DNA of 64,000 nt from Protopterus annectens (GCF_019279795.1 NC_056731.1:866539482-866603481); one strand, 5' to 3'; positions 22,200 to 33,046 are shown, counted from the stretch's first letter. Translations and numbers: made by a program. The notes: generated from the sequence alone by a model not told the origin.

Positions 22200-23110
22200 G
22201 GAGGCAAGAAAGCCTGCTGGTAGAAAATAATATATTAGCAAATGGAAAAGGATCTGTAGGTCATACCAACAACATAACCAGCACCCATTCAGGGCTAGTT
22301 CTCTAGTTTTACAATGTTTATGAGTCTCTATCCTATGACCTTTTTTCTTTCCATCAAGGTTAATTTATTAGCCATTTCAGCATGTCTGCCCACAGATCTT
22401 CCACTTCCAGTGCATTCTCATGTCAAAATGTTTTTGAAATGGATTTTGCATAAGAAGCTTCCAAGAAAACTAGTGATCCCTCTTTGGGATCTTAATTTTG
22501 TGTTAGGAAAGTTAACACTCGCTCGAGCTGAACCAGCTAACCTGGCTGACTTGAGGTTCTTACTATGGAAAACTGTTCTACTCATTGCCTGAGTTGCAAG
22601 TTCTTATGGTGAGTCATTCCTGTCTCATTTTGCAAAGAAACTTAGTTTCTTTGAGAACTAATCCTTCTTTTAAGCCTGAAGTGGTATCCAAGTTTACTTT
22701 AAGCCAAACTATCCATCTCCCTGTTTTCATTCCTGATTTAGAAATGAGGTAGAAAAGATACTCCATATCTTAAATATCCACAGACAACTCTGTTTCTATC
22801 TTGACAGAACTAAATCTTTCAGATCAGTTCATTTTTGTGTAGGTAAGAAGGGAACAACCTGTGTTAAACAGACTATTTCCATTTGGGTATCTATTACCTG
22901 TTCTCACCATAGCAAAACTATTCCAGGCAAGGTCAAGGCCCACTGCCATGGCCTTAGCTTCATCTATGGCTTTTTGGAAAGGGTTACGTTCTGGAAGTAT
23001 TGTAGAAGCAGCAGCTTGGTCCTACTGTACATAATTTTACAAGACATTACAAGCTTGATTCCTTCTCTATATTTTGATCAAGCTTTGCTATGACCATTCT
23101 CCAGGGGCTC
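22200..23110 (+). pseudogene. DIRS-2 tyrosine recombinase relic
   Basis: It shows AISACLPTDLPLP and LVIPLWDLNFVLGKLTLA (22370-22520), matching the N-terminal recombinase domain of DIRS-1 and DIRS-3. A LDRTKSFR block (about 22800) and a degraded box II about 22940 follow. The catalytic His-x-x-Arg motif is no longer readable. Confidence 0.6.
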
Positions 23111-23260
23111 CTGAACCCTTCCTCTTCCACCTCCCAAATGTAGTAAGCTAGGGTAATCTATCCATGTAGCTAGGGCTACTACAGCTGTGGTCATTCGAAC
23201 ATCTACTGTTACAGTAAGTTTACTTACACAATGGTACTTTCTCTGTGTCTGTGTTTGCTT

Positions 23261-23763
23261 GTCTTGACTCCATGATGTAAGCTCATTTTTATACTTGTCT
23301 TTATTTTAACACACTGGGATGGCCTAAAAATGATCCCTCTCTATCTGTTATCTTCCCTGGGTAACGGATCTAACTAAATAACTATTGAGAACCTAGCCAA
23401 AAGGGCCATGCACCTCATGTCCCAACCATCTACCTTTTTAAACACCTTTATTAAATTATCACTTAGCAATAGGCATGCTTACGTTAATAGAAAATAAAGC
23501 AAACCATATTATTTTCCATATACACACATTATACATTGCATGTTTTCTTTCTTTATAACAACTGTCTTTCAGTCCAACATTACATACATTGCTCAATTCC
23601 TGCCTTCCCTTAAACCTCATTTCTCTTCTTTAACATTATTCTGCTTGCATTGTTCACACAAATTCCATTTATTTCTACATAATTCACTCCTTCCCTTTTT
23701 TAAATATCCCTCTTCCAGTTCTTTTATTTTTTTTTTACAAAATTCAGTAGTTCATGTACAGGT
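23261..23763. other. No recognisable feature
   Basis: AT-rich spacer between DIRS-2 and PLE-2 with no motif-bearing ORF. Its last 14 bases belong to the PLE-2 target duplication. Confidence 0.5.
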
Positions 23764-23777
23764 TGTTTAGATTTTCA

Positions 23778-24140
23778 AAATGAAACAAACAGAACCCATG
23801 TCGGCAGCTAGTAGAAACAGCTAGTACACAATGCAATAGATGTTACCAGCAGCCAATAAACTGTTAGAAGGAAAAAAGTCCATATGATCAAATTTTCATT
23901 TATTCCACAAACTTCACAGAGTTTAGCGCTTTCATTCACAATTGAACTTCCTCAGAACTCATTTAATAAAAAACTCAAACCAATTTAAATACCATCCTAA
24001 TCCAACAGTTTAAAAATCACGTCTTTTTCTACCAATAAAAACACTGAAACTTCATTTAAAATTCAATTGTTTTAACTTTAACACAAGGAGCAGGGATAAA
24101 GTATCATTTAACCCTGGGTGGTGAGTTGCATTTAAAACAA
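23778..24140 (-). repeat. PLE-2 terminal repeat, left (inverted) copy
   Basis: Reverse complement of about 26640-26985. It contains the best-preserved hammerhead core (23919-23960). Confidence 0.9.
23919..23960 (-). ncRNA. Hammerhead ribozyme motif in PLE-2 terminal repeat
   Basis: On the minus strand, stem I GAGTT (23960-23956) pairs with AACTC (23923-23919). The core CTGAGGA matches CUGANGA. Stem II is TTCA/TGAA around an ATTG loop, with an A-T closing pair and one bulged G. Then come GAA, the palindromic stem III AGCGCT, and A as the cleavage-site base. All invariant core positions are present. The loopless palindromic stem III implies folding as a dimer. Hammerheads in PLE pseudo-LTRs are an established observation; activity of this copy is inferred. 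Confidence 0.75.
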
Positions 24141-24144
24141 TTTT

Positions 24145-24423
24145 TCACTTTAATTCTACCATATCAAGATGTTCATCGACCACGCTCCCTTGTACATCTT
24201 TCACTACCTTTTCCACCACCATGAATTTAAAACTGTGGTAAAGATTTTTACTAATGTGTCTATATAAAGCATTGTTTTGCTTACAATTTTTAATATCAGA
24301 AAAATGTTCATACATACGGTCACGTAACCTTCTCTTCATCGTACCGATGTAAAAACTTGAGCATTGATTGCACATAGCAATGTAGACCACATTGCTCGTA
24401 TCACAATTAAATCTCCCCTTCAC
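24145..24423 (-). pseudogene. PLE-2 GIY-YIG endonuclease fragment (inverted)
   Basis: The minus-strand ORF of 92 codons contains NVVYIAMCNQCSSFYIG (GIY and YIG blocks), then RRLRDRMYEHF (catalytic Arg region), and an HI..N-like C-terminal block. It starts mid-domain, without the upstream cysteine cluster, and joins plus-strand PLE sequence at about 24430 in opposite orientation. It therefore has no RT on its own strand. It would be expressed only from the inverted terminal repeat or not at all. Confidence 0.8.
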
Positions 24424-24437
24424 ATAATATGTAACAT

Positions 24438-24656
24438 TTGGCAGAATGTATTTGGCTGAAATGTATTCTGAAAGGTCTTAGGTTATGGCAATTCCCAAAT
24501 GGGGTTGAGAATAAGCCTGATATGCTGGCCGAATTGTATACATTATTTGACAAAACTGGTTGTGATATCTTGAAAATTATGGTGAAATACAATAGTTTGG
24601 AGATTGAGACCTTATCCAAATCTGTTGATGAGCTGGACAAAAAAAATATGTACTGA
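24438..24656 (+). pseudogene. PLE-2 N-terminal ORF fragment
   Basis: An open frame of 72 codons, rich in Leu, Lys and Glu, upstream of the RT. Position suggests the PLE N-terminal region; the closest counterpart is the helical Leu/Lys-rich region of PLE-3 at 33920-34549. There is no diagnostic motif. Confidence 0.4.
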
Positions 24657-25011
24657 CTTATTATTTTTTTTAACTACGAGACCAATTGCAACAACTTGTT
24701 TCTAAAAATTGAACAACAGTGTAATAAGTTGTTTCAAAATAAAATGAGAAAGCTAAATTGAGACTTGGAGCAGTACTCCAATAATAGAGCTTATCCACAG
24801 CCGCCCGGTTTCCATGGTGACAGTAAAAGGTATTTCAACAATGGAGGAAGGCAAGTTACCACCCCAAAACACAGGAAATGAAAAAAACTGTCCCAGGAAA
24901 CAGTAGAAACGGTCAAGAGGTCCCTTTAGAGAATGGTGGGATTCGCAGGTCCGAGCGAATCCTGAACAGAGAGAAAGAGAGATATGTGAATGGTCAGGAA
25001 GATCAATACCA

Positions 25012-26673
25012 GTGGGAGGAAGCGAAACCAAAGAAACAGAAACAGTGGTATCGGAGGTAAATGAGCTGGTTAGTGTTGGCAGCGAATCAGGCTGCAGTTA
25101 TTTATCATATACCACTGTTTTCAACGATGAAGGAGACTTTAAGTTATTTAACTATTCACAAAAAAGTTTGACTGTAAAACATGCAAATGTACTCTCTAAG
25201 GGGCTATCTTTTGTTCCTGCGAAGAGAGCAAATATTGTAGAAAGTATAATTGATCTTAAGATGTATTGTCGTAAATTGAACCTTAGTTTAATTATGGCAA
25301 ATAATGCTAGGGGTAACAATGTGTTGCACAAACTCAGTGTTTTCAACCCCCCTTTACATGGCGTCATCCAACAGTTTGAGAAGGTTTGTGAGGTCGACAT
25401 ACGAAATATCTTGGGCAAAAAAAGTGAATGTGAATTTGCCAATTTAAATATTGAAGAGAAAGAACTATTGAAAGATGTATGTGATGACCACACTATTAGG
25501 GTGATGAAACCAGATAAGGGGGGTGGTTTGATTGTAATGGATAAAATAGATTACTTGAATAGAATGAACAAATTGTTAGTTTCAGATACCTATGAGGAAG
25601 TGTCAGTTTGTGAAATTGGATATGCCAAGATAGATAGGACATTGTTGGACATGGTTATCGATGGGCAGATTTCAAATGACTACCCAAAAATAGCCCAAAT
25701 ATTTGGAATACCGAAAATACATTCTGATATAGAAACCCCCCCCTTTAGACCTATTGTGGATGAGGGTAGGTCCAAGACAAGTTCTATCGCCAGATTTTTG
25801 AATCTCAACTTGAAAAAGGGTGTGGGTCTCGTTAAACAAATATGCAGAGATTCCTGGGACTTTTTGTCCAAAATGAGTGAGATACCTTTTAGTTCGGAAG
25901 GTATTTTTGTCACCATTGATGTTAAGAACCTTTTCTCTGTCATCCCCCATAGGGAGGGTTTGGAATTTTTTGAGCAGCAAGTAACTAAACGATTCAGTAT
26001 GACTAATTGGAGGGTAAATGCAATGGTCAGTTTGATGGAAATGGTCCTTAAACATAATTATATACACTTTGAAGGCCAATTATATAGGCAAGTTACAGGC
26101 GTGGCAATGGGGGCGGCATGCGCCCCCATGTTTGCCAACTATGTAATGGCAGAGTGGGAAGATAGATTCGTCCTAAATAGCCCATATGTAAAATCTTGGG
26201 GGATCTGTACTAGATTTTTGGATGACATCTTTCTTTTAAGGAATGACACCATTGAAAGGCTGGAACAATTCCTTGTCTATTTGGACAACAGTGTTGATTT
26301 TTTGTCTTTTTCCACTCACTTCAACAGTGAGTGTATTCATTATTTGGACATTGAATTAACTAAGTATAGAATAGGGGGTAGGTTTGTGTCTAATATGTAT
26401 AGGAAACCTACCTTTTCTAATACGTATTTGCACTTCACCAGCTGGCACCCAAAATATCAAAAGTAGGCAGTTAAGAAGGGCCAGCTGGTGAGGATGGCTC
26501 GGATGGTCTCTGATATGGAGACTTTTACGAGGGAATGTGATAAAGTTTTGGATATGTTTGAAAAAAGAGGTTATCCATCAGGATTTTTGGTAGAATTAAG
26601 GGATGAGGTTGTGAGAAAAAGACACAATGGTGCATTTTCACCATCCTGCAGCTCACCACCTAGGGTTGAATGA
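25012..26673 (+). pseudogene. PLE-2 reverse transcriptase (one in-frame stop)
   Basis: The open frame 25012-26466 has GLSFVPAKR (about residue 64), VMKPDKGGGLIVMD (about residue 163), FGIPKIH, PPFRPIVDEG, FVTIDVKNLFSVIPH (block A Asp, about residue 300), GVAMGAACAPMFANYV (about residue 363), RFLDDIFLL (catalytic Asp pair, about residue 402) and HYLDIEL. A TAG at 26464-26466 interrupts the HPKYQK..KKGQLVRMARM tail, which continues in frame to 26673 through KRGYPSGFL. It then ends abruptly, because the endonuclease is deleted. The start codon is uncertain. Confidence 0.9.
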
Positions 26674-27030
26674 TATTTTATCCCTGCTCCCTGTGTTAAA
26701 GTTAAAACAATTGAATTTTAAATGAAGTTTGTGTTTTTATTGGTAGAAAAAGACATGTGATTTTTAAACTGTTGGCTTGAGTTTTTTATTAAATGAGTTC
26801 TGAGAAAGTTCAATTGCGAATGAAAGCGCCAAACTCTGTGAAGTTTGTAGAATAAATGAACATTTGATCATATGGACTTTTTTCCTTCTGTCTAACAGTT
26901 TATTGGCTACTGGTAACATCTATTGCATTGTGTATTAGCTGTTTCTACTAGCTGTCAATGTGGGTTCTGTTTGTTTCATTTCAAAGGTTGGTCTGTTTCA
27001 TTTCAATGGTTGGTCTGTTCATCGTTTTTT
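26640..27030 (+). repeat. PLE-2 terminal repeat, right copy
   Basis: Inverse of 23778-24140, plus about 45 extra bases in which GGTTGGTCTGTTTCATTTC is partly repeated before the target duplication at 27031. Confidence 0.9.
26795..26836 (+). ncRNA. Degenerate hammerhead motif in right PLE-2 repeat
   Basis: Same architecture as 23919-23960, with stem I GAGTT/AACTC intact. The core has changed to CTGAGAA (the invariant G8 is A) and stem III to AGCGCC (U16.1 is C). These changes would be expected to abolish cleavage. Confidence 0.65.
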
Positions 27031-27061
27031 TGTTTAGATTTTCATTTCCATTTTCTGGTAA

Positions 27062-27104
27062 TTGTTTATTTATTTATTTATTTTTATTTATTTATTTTTT
27101 TTTT
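27062..27104. repeat. (TTTA)n / poly-T microsatellite
   Basis: Repeated TTTA units merging into a run of T residues just after the PLE-2 right target duplication. Confidence 0.9.
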
Positions 27105-27179
27105 GCAGCCAACAGAATTAAACTTAATAAGGGCTTATTTCTTCTAGGAAGTTCAGCTCCTGCGTCTTAGCTCAAAAAA

Positions 27180-27530
27180 GTCATTTAATTACATCATTTG
27201 TTCTGACAATATTTCTGACAGAATACTCTGTAGGAAATTTTTAAAGTCTGCCAACTCATTGCACATATATGAGCGCTTTCGCCAAAAGGCATCATCAAAC
27301 CATTAACAAACAGAGTTCTTAGTCTGACTTTAAGATGAGTGTTGACAGTATTGGTATTAATTATCTAATTACCAGCTGGCTATATAACAGATAGTAGTTG
27401 ACTTTGCATGCTGTTTGTTAATGGTTTGATGAAGCCTTTTGGCAAAAGCGCTCACCTTCACATGTGTCTGGATTAAAAGGATTTTTACTTTTACTTTACT
27501 TTTGGAACTTATTTGCCTGGTACATTATAC
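27180..27530. repeat. Foldback PLE terminal-repeat remnant with hammerhead-like arms
   Basis: 27271-27313 is inverted at 27410-27455 (GTTTGTTAATGGTTTGATGA and its complement), separated by ~96 bp of other sequence. Each arm has the order TTGATGA, GCC-TTTT-GGC stem and AGCGCT palindrome; the left arm (minus strand) keeps GAAA after the stem. This looks like the two inverted terminal repeats of a PLE whose body has been lost. No RT or endonuclease sequence is present. Confidence 0.6.
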
Positions 27531-28139
27531 AGTTTTACTGTTGGAGACTGCATCTTAAGCGGACAGTTATATGCTGGATATTTTGCTCTGTGCTGGGCTG
27601 CTCCTGAGCATTTTTATTTACTACAGTTTTCTAACTTCTGTTTGATTATTATAGTTATTGTGCAATATTTTTTATGACCTACTAACCATCCTGTTTTTTA
27701 ACATCAGCTACTGTTCAAGATTCAACTAAATGTTCTACCAGAGCAGATCTTTTAATGTGGCTCCCCTAGCCCTTTCTCTTTGCATATACCATATAACAGT
27801 CTCTAATTGGGAAGGCAGTCTCTAACCTGAAATCCATACATCTTATTGGCCTCATCCCCACTATATTGCTTTTCCCTCTCCAGTTGTTTGCTCCTAATAC
27901 CTTGGTTCCTTTGCCAGTTTTCTCCAGTAATTTCCAGCCCCTTTTTACCTGTTTTTGTACCTCTAGTTCCCTATTGCCAAAATCTCCTTTCTCCATTCCC
28001 TTGTTGGCTTAGTTCTTAAAATACTTTCTGGGACTCTAACAATCTACCCTTATATCCAGTCCACAGTAGTTGTGGAAACAAGCTAATCTTATAATGGGGT
28101 GCCTAAATAACACTGACATGAACTCCCTCTGTCATTATC
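27531..28139. other. No recognisable feature
   Basis: No motif-bearing ORF and no repeat structure could be made out. Confidence 0.5.
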
Positions 28140-29540
28140 ACCGGTTGGCCTCCCTTATGTGCTCTGACTTCCTAAATGAGTTCTCATATCTTCTCTAAGC
28201 AGACTAATCTCAGCCCACTGTGTTCATGCCCCCAACTCTTTCAAAATTCATTCCTCATTCTGCTTCTGTGTTAGAAAAATCCCCTATGATAGTTCTATTG
28301 GAACTAACAGACTTCCATCCCTGGTTTCTTTCTTTTTCATAACATGAACCTTCTCTTCCCTTCTGTCATGTTTTTAGTACGTCCTTGAGGCAAAACATAT
28401 TTCCTGCAATGTGGAAAGTTGCAGTAATAGAACCTGTTCCCAAAAGCATAAACTTTCCTCACCTTCTATCGTCAAGCCCCATTCTGTTCTTCCTATACTT
28501 AGAAAAATCCTACAGTCATTATTCTTCACACATATCTCCTCCTATATTCAGCATTACCAGCTTGCCTCCAGTCACCACCATGGATTCTGGATCTGGTTAA
28601 ACACAGTGACATACAACTGGACCCCCATTGATGACAATATAATTAACACTAAAAAGGTAGTGTTGCTGTTTTACTGACTTCTGAAAGTCATTGACATGTT
28701 TAACTATTTCTTGCTTAGAGTTCCGTTTTATCCATAGGTATGAACATTAAAGTTGCTGACTAGTTTAAAAACGTTCCTGTCCAGTTAAAGCTACAGATTA
28801 ATGCTTGGAATCTCCCTGTCCAGTTCTGCCCTATTTTTAAAGGACTTGCTTAAATAAATGTTCAGTTCACGCTCTCCTTTTCTGTATATATAAACAACCC
28901 CCCCCCCCCAAATGTATTTTGTATACCTATGATATGGTTCTTTACATTCCAAGTCCCTCCCCCTCTGTAATCAAAAATTCTGTTAAAAAGTGACTTTCAG
29001 AAACTTTCCTCCCAGATGAATATAATGTTTAATATTGAACTGCAAGAAAAAAAGCCATGCCTTTTAGAATCAAGCAAAAAGAATGTCCCAGACCCCCAAA
29101 AAATGGCAAATCCGAATCAGTAAAACAAAACATATATATATATCAAATCAACTTTAGCATTCAGTTATTTAGGAAGATGGTTAAAACAGAGGCTAAACAT
29201 CATCTGCCACAGTGAAAAAAGTACAAACAAAACTTAGAATACTGCACTTCTAGAAGTGGAAAATTGTTCACATTTTTCTTTCCCCAGAGGGTAGAGATTT
29301 AGTAGGAAATTGTATTCTCCTAGCCCAACTCAAATATGACCCCATCATCATTTTTGCTACCTCCAAGAAAAATGTCTTCTCCCTACTAGAAACATATAGC
29401 ACAATTTATCATTTCATCACCCTTTTTCCTTTAGGCAAGCCTTAGCGCCAGCTTTTTGAATGCTAAATGTCATCCTATAAACAGAGAGTATGCTTGCCAT
29501 TGTCAGTTCTCTTTTGAACAAACTTAAAATGGAATCCAGT
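28140..29540 (+). pseudogene. Decayed LINE reverse transcriptase (Jockey/Rex1/CR1 group)
   Basis: Translation in changing frames gives MWKVAVIEPVPK, then HSVLPILRKILQSL and a Q-LAS..HGFW stretch (28410-28590), matching the RT block in which K..PISLLP..SKI..QHGFR is usual. Further down, YLYDMVLYIPSPSPSVI (about 28930) corresponds to the catalytic ADD block with its Asp pair altered, and YLGRWL follows at about 29170. It is too decayed to place in one clade. It differs from the CR1-like family that recurs elsewhere in the window. Confidence 0.6.
28898..28909. repeat. C12 homopolymer
   Basis: Twelve C residues on the plus strand inside the LINE RT relic. Confidence 0.95.
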
Positions 29541-29894
29541 GATATCTGTCTTCATCTGATTCAACACATGGGTTGTCTGATCCAACCTCAGCACCGACTC
29601 TGAAGCTTCTTTCAGTTCCAGGGCTCTGACTCCTTCCCTACCCATAGTTCCCTGTACTCCACCCTAATACCACAGATCTTTTTTGCCACTGAAGACTTTA
29701 GATGTGTTCTCAAGGACTCATTTTTTTGGATTGTATCATTTGCAGATTTTTTCTTCAGCCTCTTCCTCCTTCCTTACTGAGATTTTTTTGTGCTCTGTAG
29801 TTTGTTTTGATTTACTTAAGTGTGTTTTTTTCATAGTTGAATAGACAGATAGTAATGTAGGTAGTTGGTTAGTAATTAGAATAGGACAGTAGTT

Positions 29895-30255
29895 TAGAGT
29901 TGCCACCTATCTTTTTTTTTCTGGACTATCTGGAAATCAAATCAATTGTCAGGTAGTCTGGAAAACACTGTACAAAATCTGGAAAACACTGTACAAAATC
30001 TGGTATTCTATTTCAAGAAAGGAAACAGACTATCGGAGTTTGTTAAATTGGCGGATTTACTATGCTTTTTACAGAAAAGCATAGTAAATGGGCAGAAAGC
30101 AGGCATCAGGAACAGAAAAAGAGGGCATTCCCCATCACGTGATGTCATGACGATGTCGCAAAATGGGTGGAACACGGATGCAAGAGGAGGCAGAAATGGG
30201 CAGAGTTGCAGGTGATGCAAGGGGGGTGGCCATGGTCCAGTCTTAGCAACCCTAA
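29895..30255. mobile_element. hAT-like MITE, ~360 bp
   Basis: The ends TAGAGTTGCCA and, inverted, TTAGGGTTGC are flanked by an imperfect 8-bp direct repeat CAGTAGTT/CAGTAGTA. Inside, CTGGAAAACACTGTACAAAAT occurs twice in tandem near 29958. There is no ORF of transposase type. The boundary may be off by one base. Confidence 0.5.
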
Positions 30256-30449
30256 CAGTAGTACCCTTTAGATTTATGTTTAGTGATTTAGCACAGCATG
30301 ACTGTCTTTTCGTAGTTAGTTAACGGTAACCTTTTTGAAGTGCTGTTAATTCTTATTTACATTGTTTGTTGTTGTTACAGTGTTTAGTGTAGGTTTGCAG
30401 TTGTCAGGAGTCCAAATTCTGAGCAGAGTGCTTAATTATTTCGGACTGT

Positions 30450-31330
30450 CAAAGATTCAAAACATGTACTCAGTGTGGACACAAGCCTGCCCCCTCAAGA
30501 CCCCCATTTACTCTTGTGTCTACTGTTTGGGGGCTTCTCATTTATATTTGGATTGCAAATCCTGTGCTTCTTTCTGTGTTAGGGCTCTTTAGACAAGAAG
30601 AGAGAAGTTAGCTGTCAAAAGTCTCCACCCCACCCCCCTGCTGTCAGAGGTCTCTACCCCCCCACACACTTGCACAGATAAGGGCCTCAACTTCTGAAGG
30701 ATTCTGTCCTACTGGCAGCATTTCTCCAGCTTCCAAGTCAGACAAGTCTCAGACCACAGCTAAGGAGAAAGAAAAGAAAAAGACAAAGACAGATCAGAAA
30801 AGAATGACAAATCTTTACCTGTAGTATCCATGATACCTTCTCTTGGCTCAATCCTCTTCTCCTCTGCCCCAGTTCTCAGTGGGATCCATGAGCTCAAGTT
30901 TGCATTCCTCTATTCTCCAAGAAAGGAGATACTCTAGACTACCCTCAGTGGCATCATCCTGTTGGTTGTCCCGAAGTCTCACTGAACAGGATATCGACAG
31001 GATGTTGAAGTTTCTCAAAACACAAATCCAACTAGGGGTTCTCTCAGTATCAGTACCGTCCTCTGGTAATGTATCAAGTACTGGTCCAACATACCCTCCT
31101 CTTTTTTCTCTGACACCTATTCACCCTACCTTGGAACTGGTTTCCTTGGTTCTGCCCCTTTGTCACCCTCAGCAGTCTTACTCTCTTTGAATTGGACAGC
31201 ATCTCTGTCTCGGTCAACACTGATGTGTTCAAATCGAGGGGAGAGACTCTGGCCAAACCATTGGAGCTGGTACTCGAGGGGATGGATTGGTACTGATCTT
31301 TTCAGAGCCATCTCTACCTCTCGCGGCCTC
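30450..31330 (+). pseudogene. DIRS-5 gag fragment
   Basis: Zinc cluster CVYCLG-x5-LDCKSC-x2-FCVRAL at about 30510-30590, ending at a stop where the other gags continue with a Lys-rich region. A later frame (30843-31190) has LTEQDIDRMLKFLKTQI, resembling the segment of DIRS-4 about 48355 (DLDWMMRRFLQAQL). Truncated and non-functional. Confidence 0.6.
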
Positions 31331-31904
31331 AGCATTCAGCAGGGGATGTTGGGTGGCTCCTATCCGAGGAGGGAGGATGATGGCTTCTGGCCAGCTGTAT
31401 CTGCTACTCCATTATAGTGCAATGGAGGTCACACACGGCACCAAAAGCAACAGTTGGCAAGGACGGGCATGCACTGTTTTTTCCCAGTCCAGTAACTGTA
31501 GATAGCTGTTTCATGCACAGACATGGGGGACCATAGGCAGCCCCTGAATAAAAGGGGGATGGTGTTAGGACTAAATATAAAATAGTTGAAATAACCTTTG
31601 GTGTCTGAACAGATGATGACCCCCTACAGCAGACTCCCTTAGCAGATATGAAAGGATGATGATACCCACCACCAGGGCCGATGTGCAACTGGGGAGAACT
31701 AATGGCTGACAAGTAGAGGAGGCAAAAATATACAGAAAAAATTATGTGACCATGGAAAAGAAAAGATGGGAAAGAAAAGATATTGTGGTTATAATCAGCC
31801 TTATTGTGAATATGAAGCGCAGGGTGAAAGGTTAGCAGCTATAATGCCAAATGATCCTTGGATGACCAAGATGGTATACTGGATATTGATCTGACTGACA
31901 CACT
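31331..31904. other. No recognisable feature
   Basis: No repeat or motif-bearing ORF was identified between the DIRS-5 fragment and the CR1-like piece. Confidence 0.45.
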
Positions 31905-32320
31905 TTCAGTATTATAGCTTCATAGTTGTGTACAAGGCTAACAACCACAAGGGCTGTTTTAAGCCTAGCCATACATCCCAAATCTCTGACAAGTTCTTGT
32001 ACACTTGATAAGTGTAATCAGGGGTTTTGGAGGTGAAACATTTACAGGCAGGAGCCTGGGAGATGAACCATTTACAGGTCACCTGAGCCCATTAGAGATA
32101 TAGGTGCCAAACCAAGGATGACTGTCATGTTCCCCATGCAGTTGTCCAAGTTGCACTTGAATTGGGTTAGGGAGGAACCCTGCTTCACATGGATGGGGGA
32201 GCCTTTTCAATCAACAGACTCTTAAATCCAGGATGATGTACAGTTTTTTGACCTTCTGGGTTAGAAGCACTAACATGTTCTATTTATTTTATTATACCTG
32301 ACAAGTAAAATTTGGCCAAC
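31905..32320 (-). mobile_element. CR1-like LINE 3' end, minus strand
   Basis: Aligns with 38550-38940 (shared GGCTAACAACCACAAGGGC, CCATACATCCCAAAT and GAATTGGGTTAGGGAGGAA). On the minus strand these encode the conserved end of ORF2 and the 3' UTR of the CR1-like family. Confidence 0.65.
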
Positions 32321-32326
32321 ACAAAC

Positions 32327-33046
32327 TAATAATGGTTTTATTCATCCCCAGATGATCTCTTAACATGTGACTTTGGGCTAACTTCATTACTAGGATCCTG
32401 CTCCTGTAAGGTTTTGGTATTGTCAAGAAGAGTACCTCACTAGCACTCTTTAAGAGGAACCCGGATGACTGGATGAGAAACAGAAAACCATACCCCTGGG
32501 ATCCCACCTGTGTCCCTGCTGGACAGGGAAAACAGGTGCTAACTTTGTGGGAACATGAGGGAAATTCTTGGCTGGGCTCATAAGGGCCACTGGGCCAATA
32601 GCCTAATATCGTCCTATGAACCTATAACAATCAGTGTAGAATTTCCTCCTTGTTTTTATTTACTTCATATAACATATCTTTTAACTCAAAATTGTAATAA
32701 AAAGTGACTGGAACATCTTGTTCACTCTGTTCTCTACAACCATAGTTATATTTTCTCTTGTTCTATGTAAAGTATTGTCTTCCCATTGCATTTATTTTAG
32801 GTTTGTGTGGCTTACCTCTAAGTCTGTTAGTTCAGGGTTGCTTTCTTCACTAAGCTGTCTTGAGGTGAAAGGTACAACATCACCTCCCAAGAGCTTCTCA
32901 TGTCTTCCCCTAGAGAGCAGTTCTAGTCAAAAGTATCATTCAGCTTTAATCTTTAAGGTTATCTGAACAAGCTTCAAGAGTTTCCAGTTTCTTTAGAGTT
33001 AGTTTCACATATGACAGACATTTTCCTGTCTGTCTCAGTTTTAGCA
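32327..33046 (+). repeat. 720-bp direct repeat flanking PLE-3, left copy
   Basis: Nearly identical to 37131-37850, with only a handful of substitutions. It contains a plus-strand CR1-like 3' end (FKRNPDDWMRNRKPY in translation at about 32440; GCCTAATATCGTCCTATGAACC at 32603-32624) and ~400 bp of other sequence. The two copies abut the outer ends of PLE-3 exactly. Confidence 0.9.

Larger units (their letters stand above)
18864..23260 (+). mobile_element. DIRS-2: heavily decayed DIRS element
   Basis: The colinear order gag, RT, RNase H, methyltransferase-like domain and tyrosine recombinase can be followed in shifting frames. Terminal repeats are too decayed to define the ends, which are set by the first gag-like and last recombinase-like sequence plus the CATCTACTGTTACAGT stretch near 23200. 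It is much older than DIRS-1 or DIRS-4. Confidence 0.7.
23778..27030 (+). mobile_element. PLE-2: Penelope-like element with inverted terminal repeats and hammerhead motif
   Basis: Flanked by the 14-bp direct repeat TGTTTAGATTTTCA (23764-23777 and 27031-27044). The left ~650 bp is the element's own 3' end, inverted (GIY-YIG endonuclease and terminal repeat on the minus strand). The plus-strand body follows (24438-26673, N-terminal region and RT), then a plus-strand terminal repeat. In the plus-strand body the endonuclease is deleted, so RT and endonuclease are encoded on opposite strands. Inverted pseudo-LTRs are known in PLEs; the loss of the sense endonuclease is specific to this copy. Confidence 0.9.
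29560..31330 (+). mobile_element. DIRS-5: 5' fragment of a DIRS element (leader plus gag)
   Basis: Leader-like sequence with a degenerate TCTGATCCAACCTCAGCACCGACTC stretch is followed by a gag N-terminus at 30450-30600 encoding YSCVYCLGASHLYLDCKSC, the same zinc cluster spacing as in DIRS-1, -3 and -4. Ser/Pro-rich gag sequence continues to about 31330. No RT follows. A hAT-like MITE (29895-30255) is inserted in the leader. Confidence 0.65.

Noticed and set aside
27090..27112. Polypyrimidine tract followed by GCAG resembling a splice acceptor
   Set aside because: It is the end of a TTTA/poly-T microsatellite, and no exon-like coding sequence follows.
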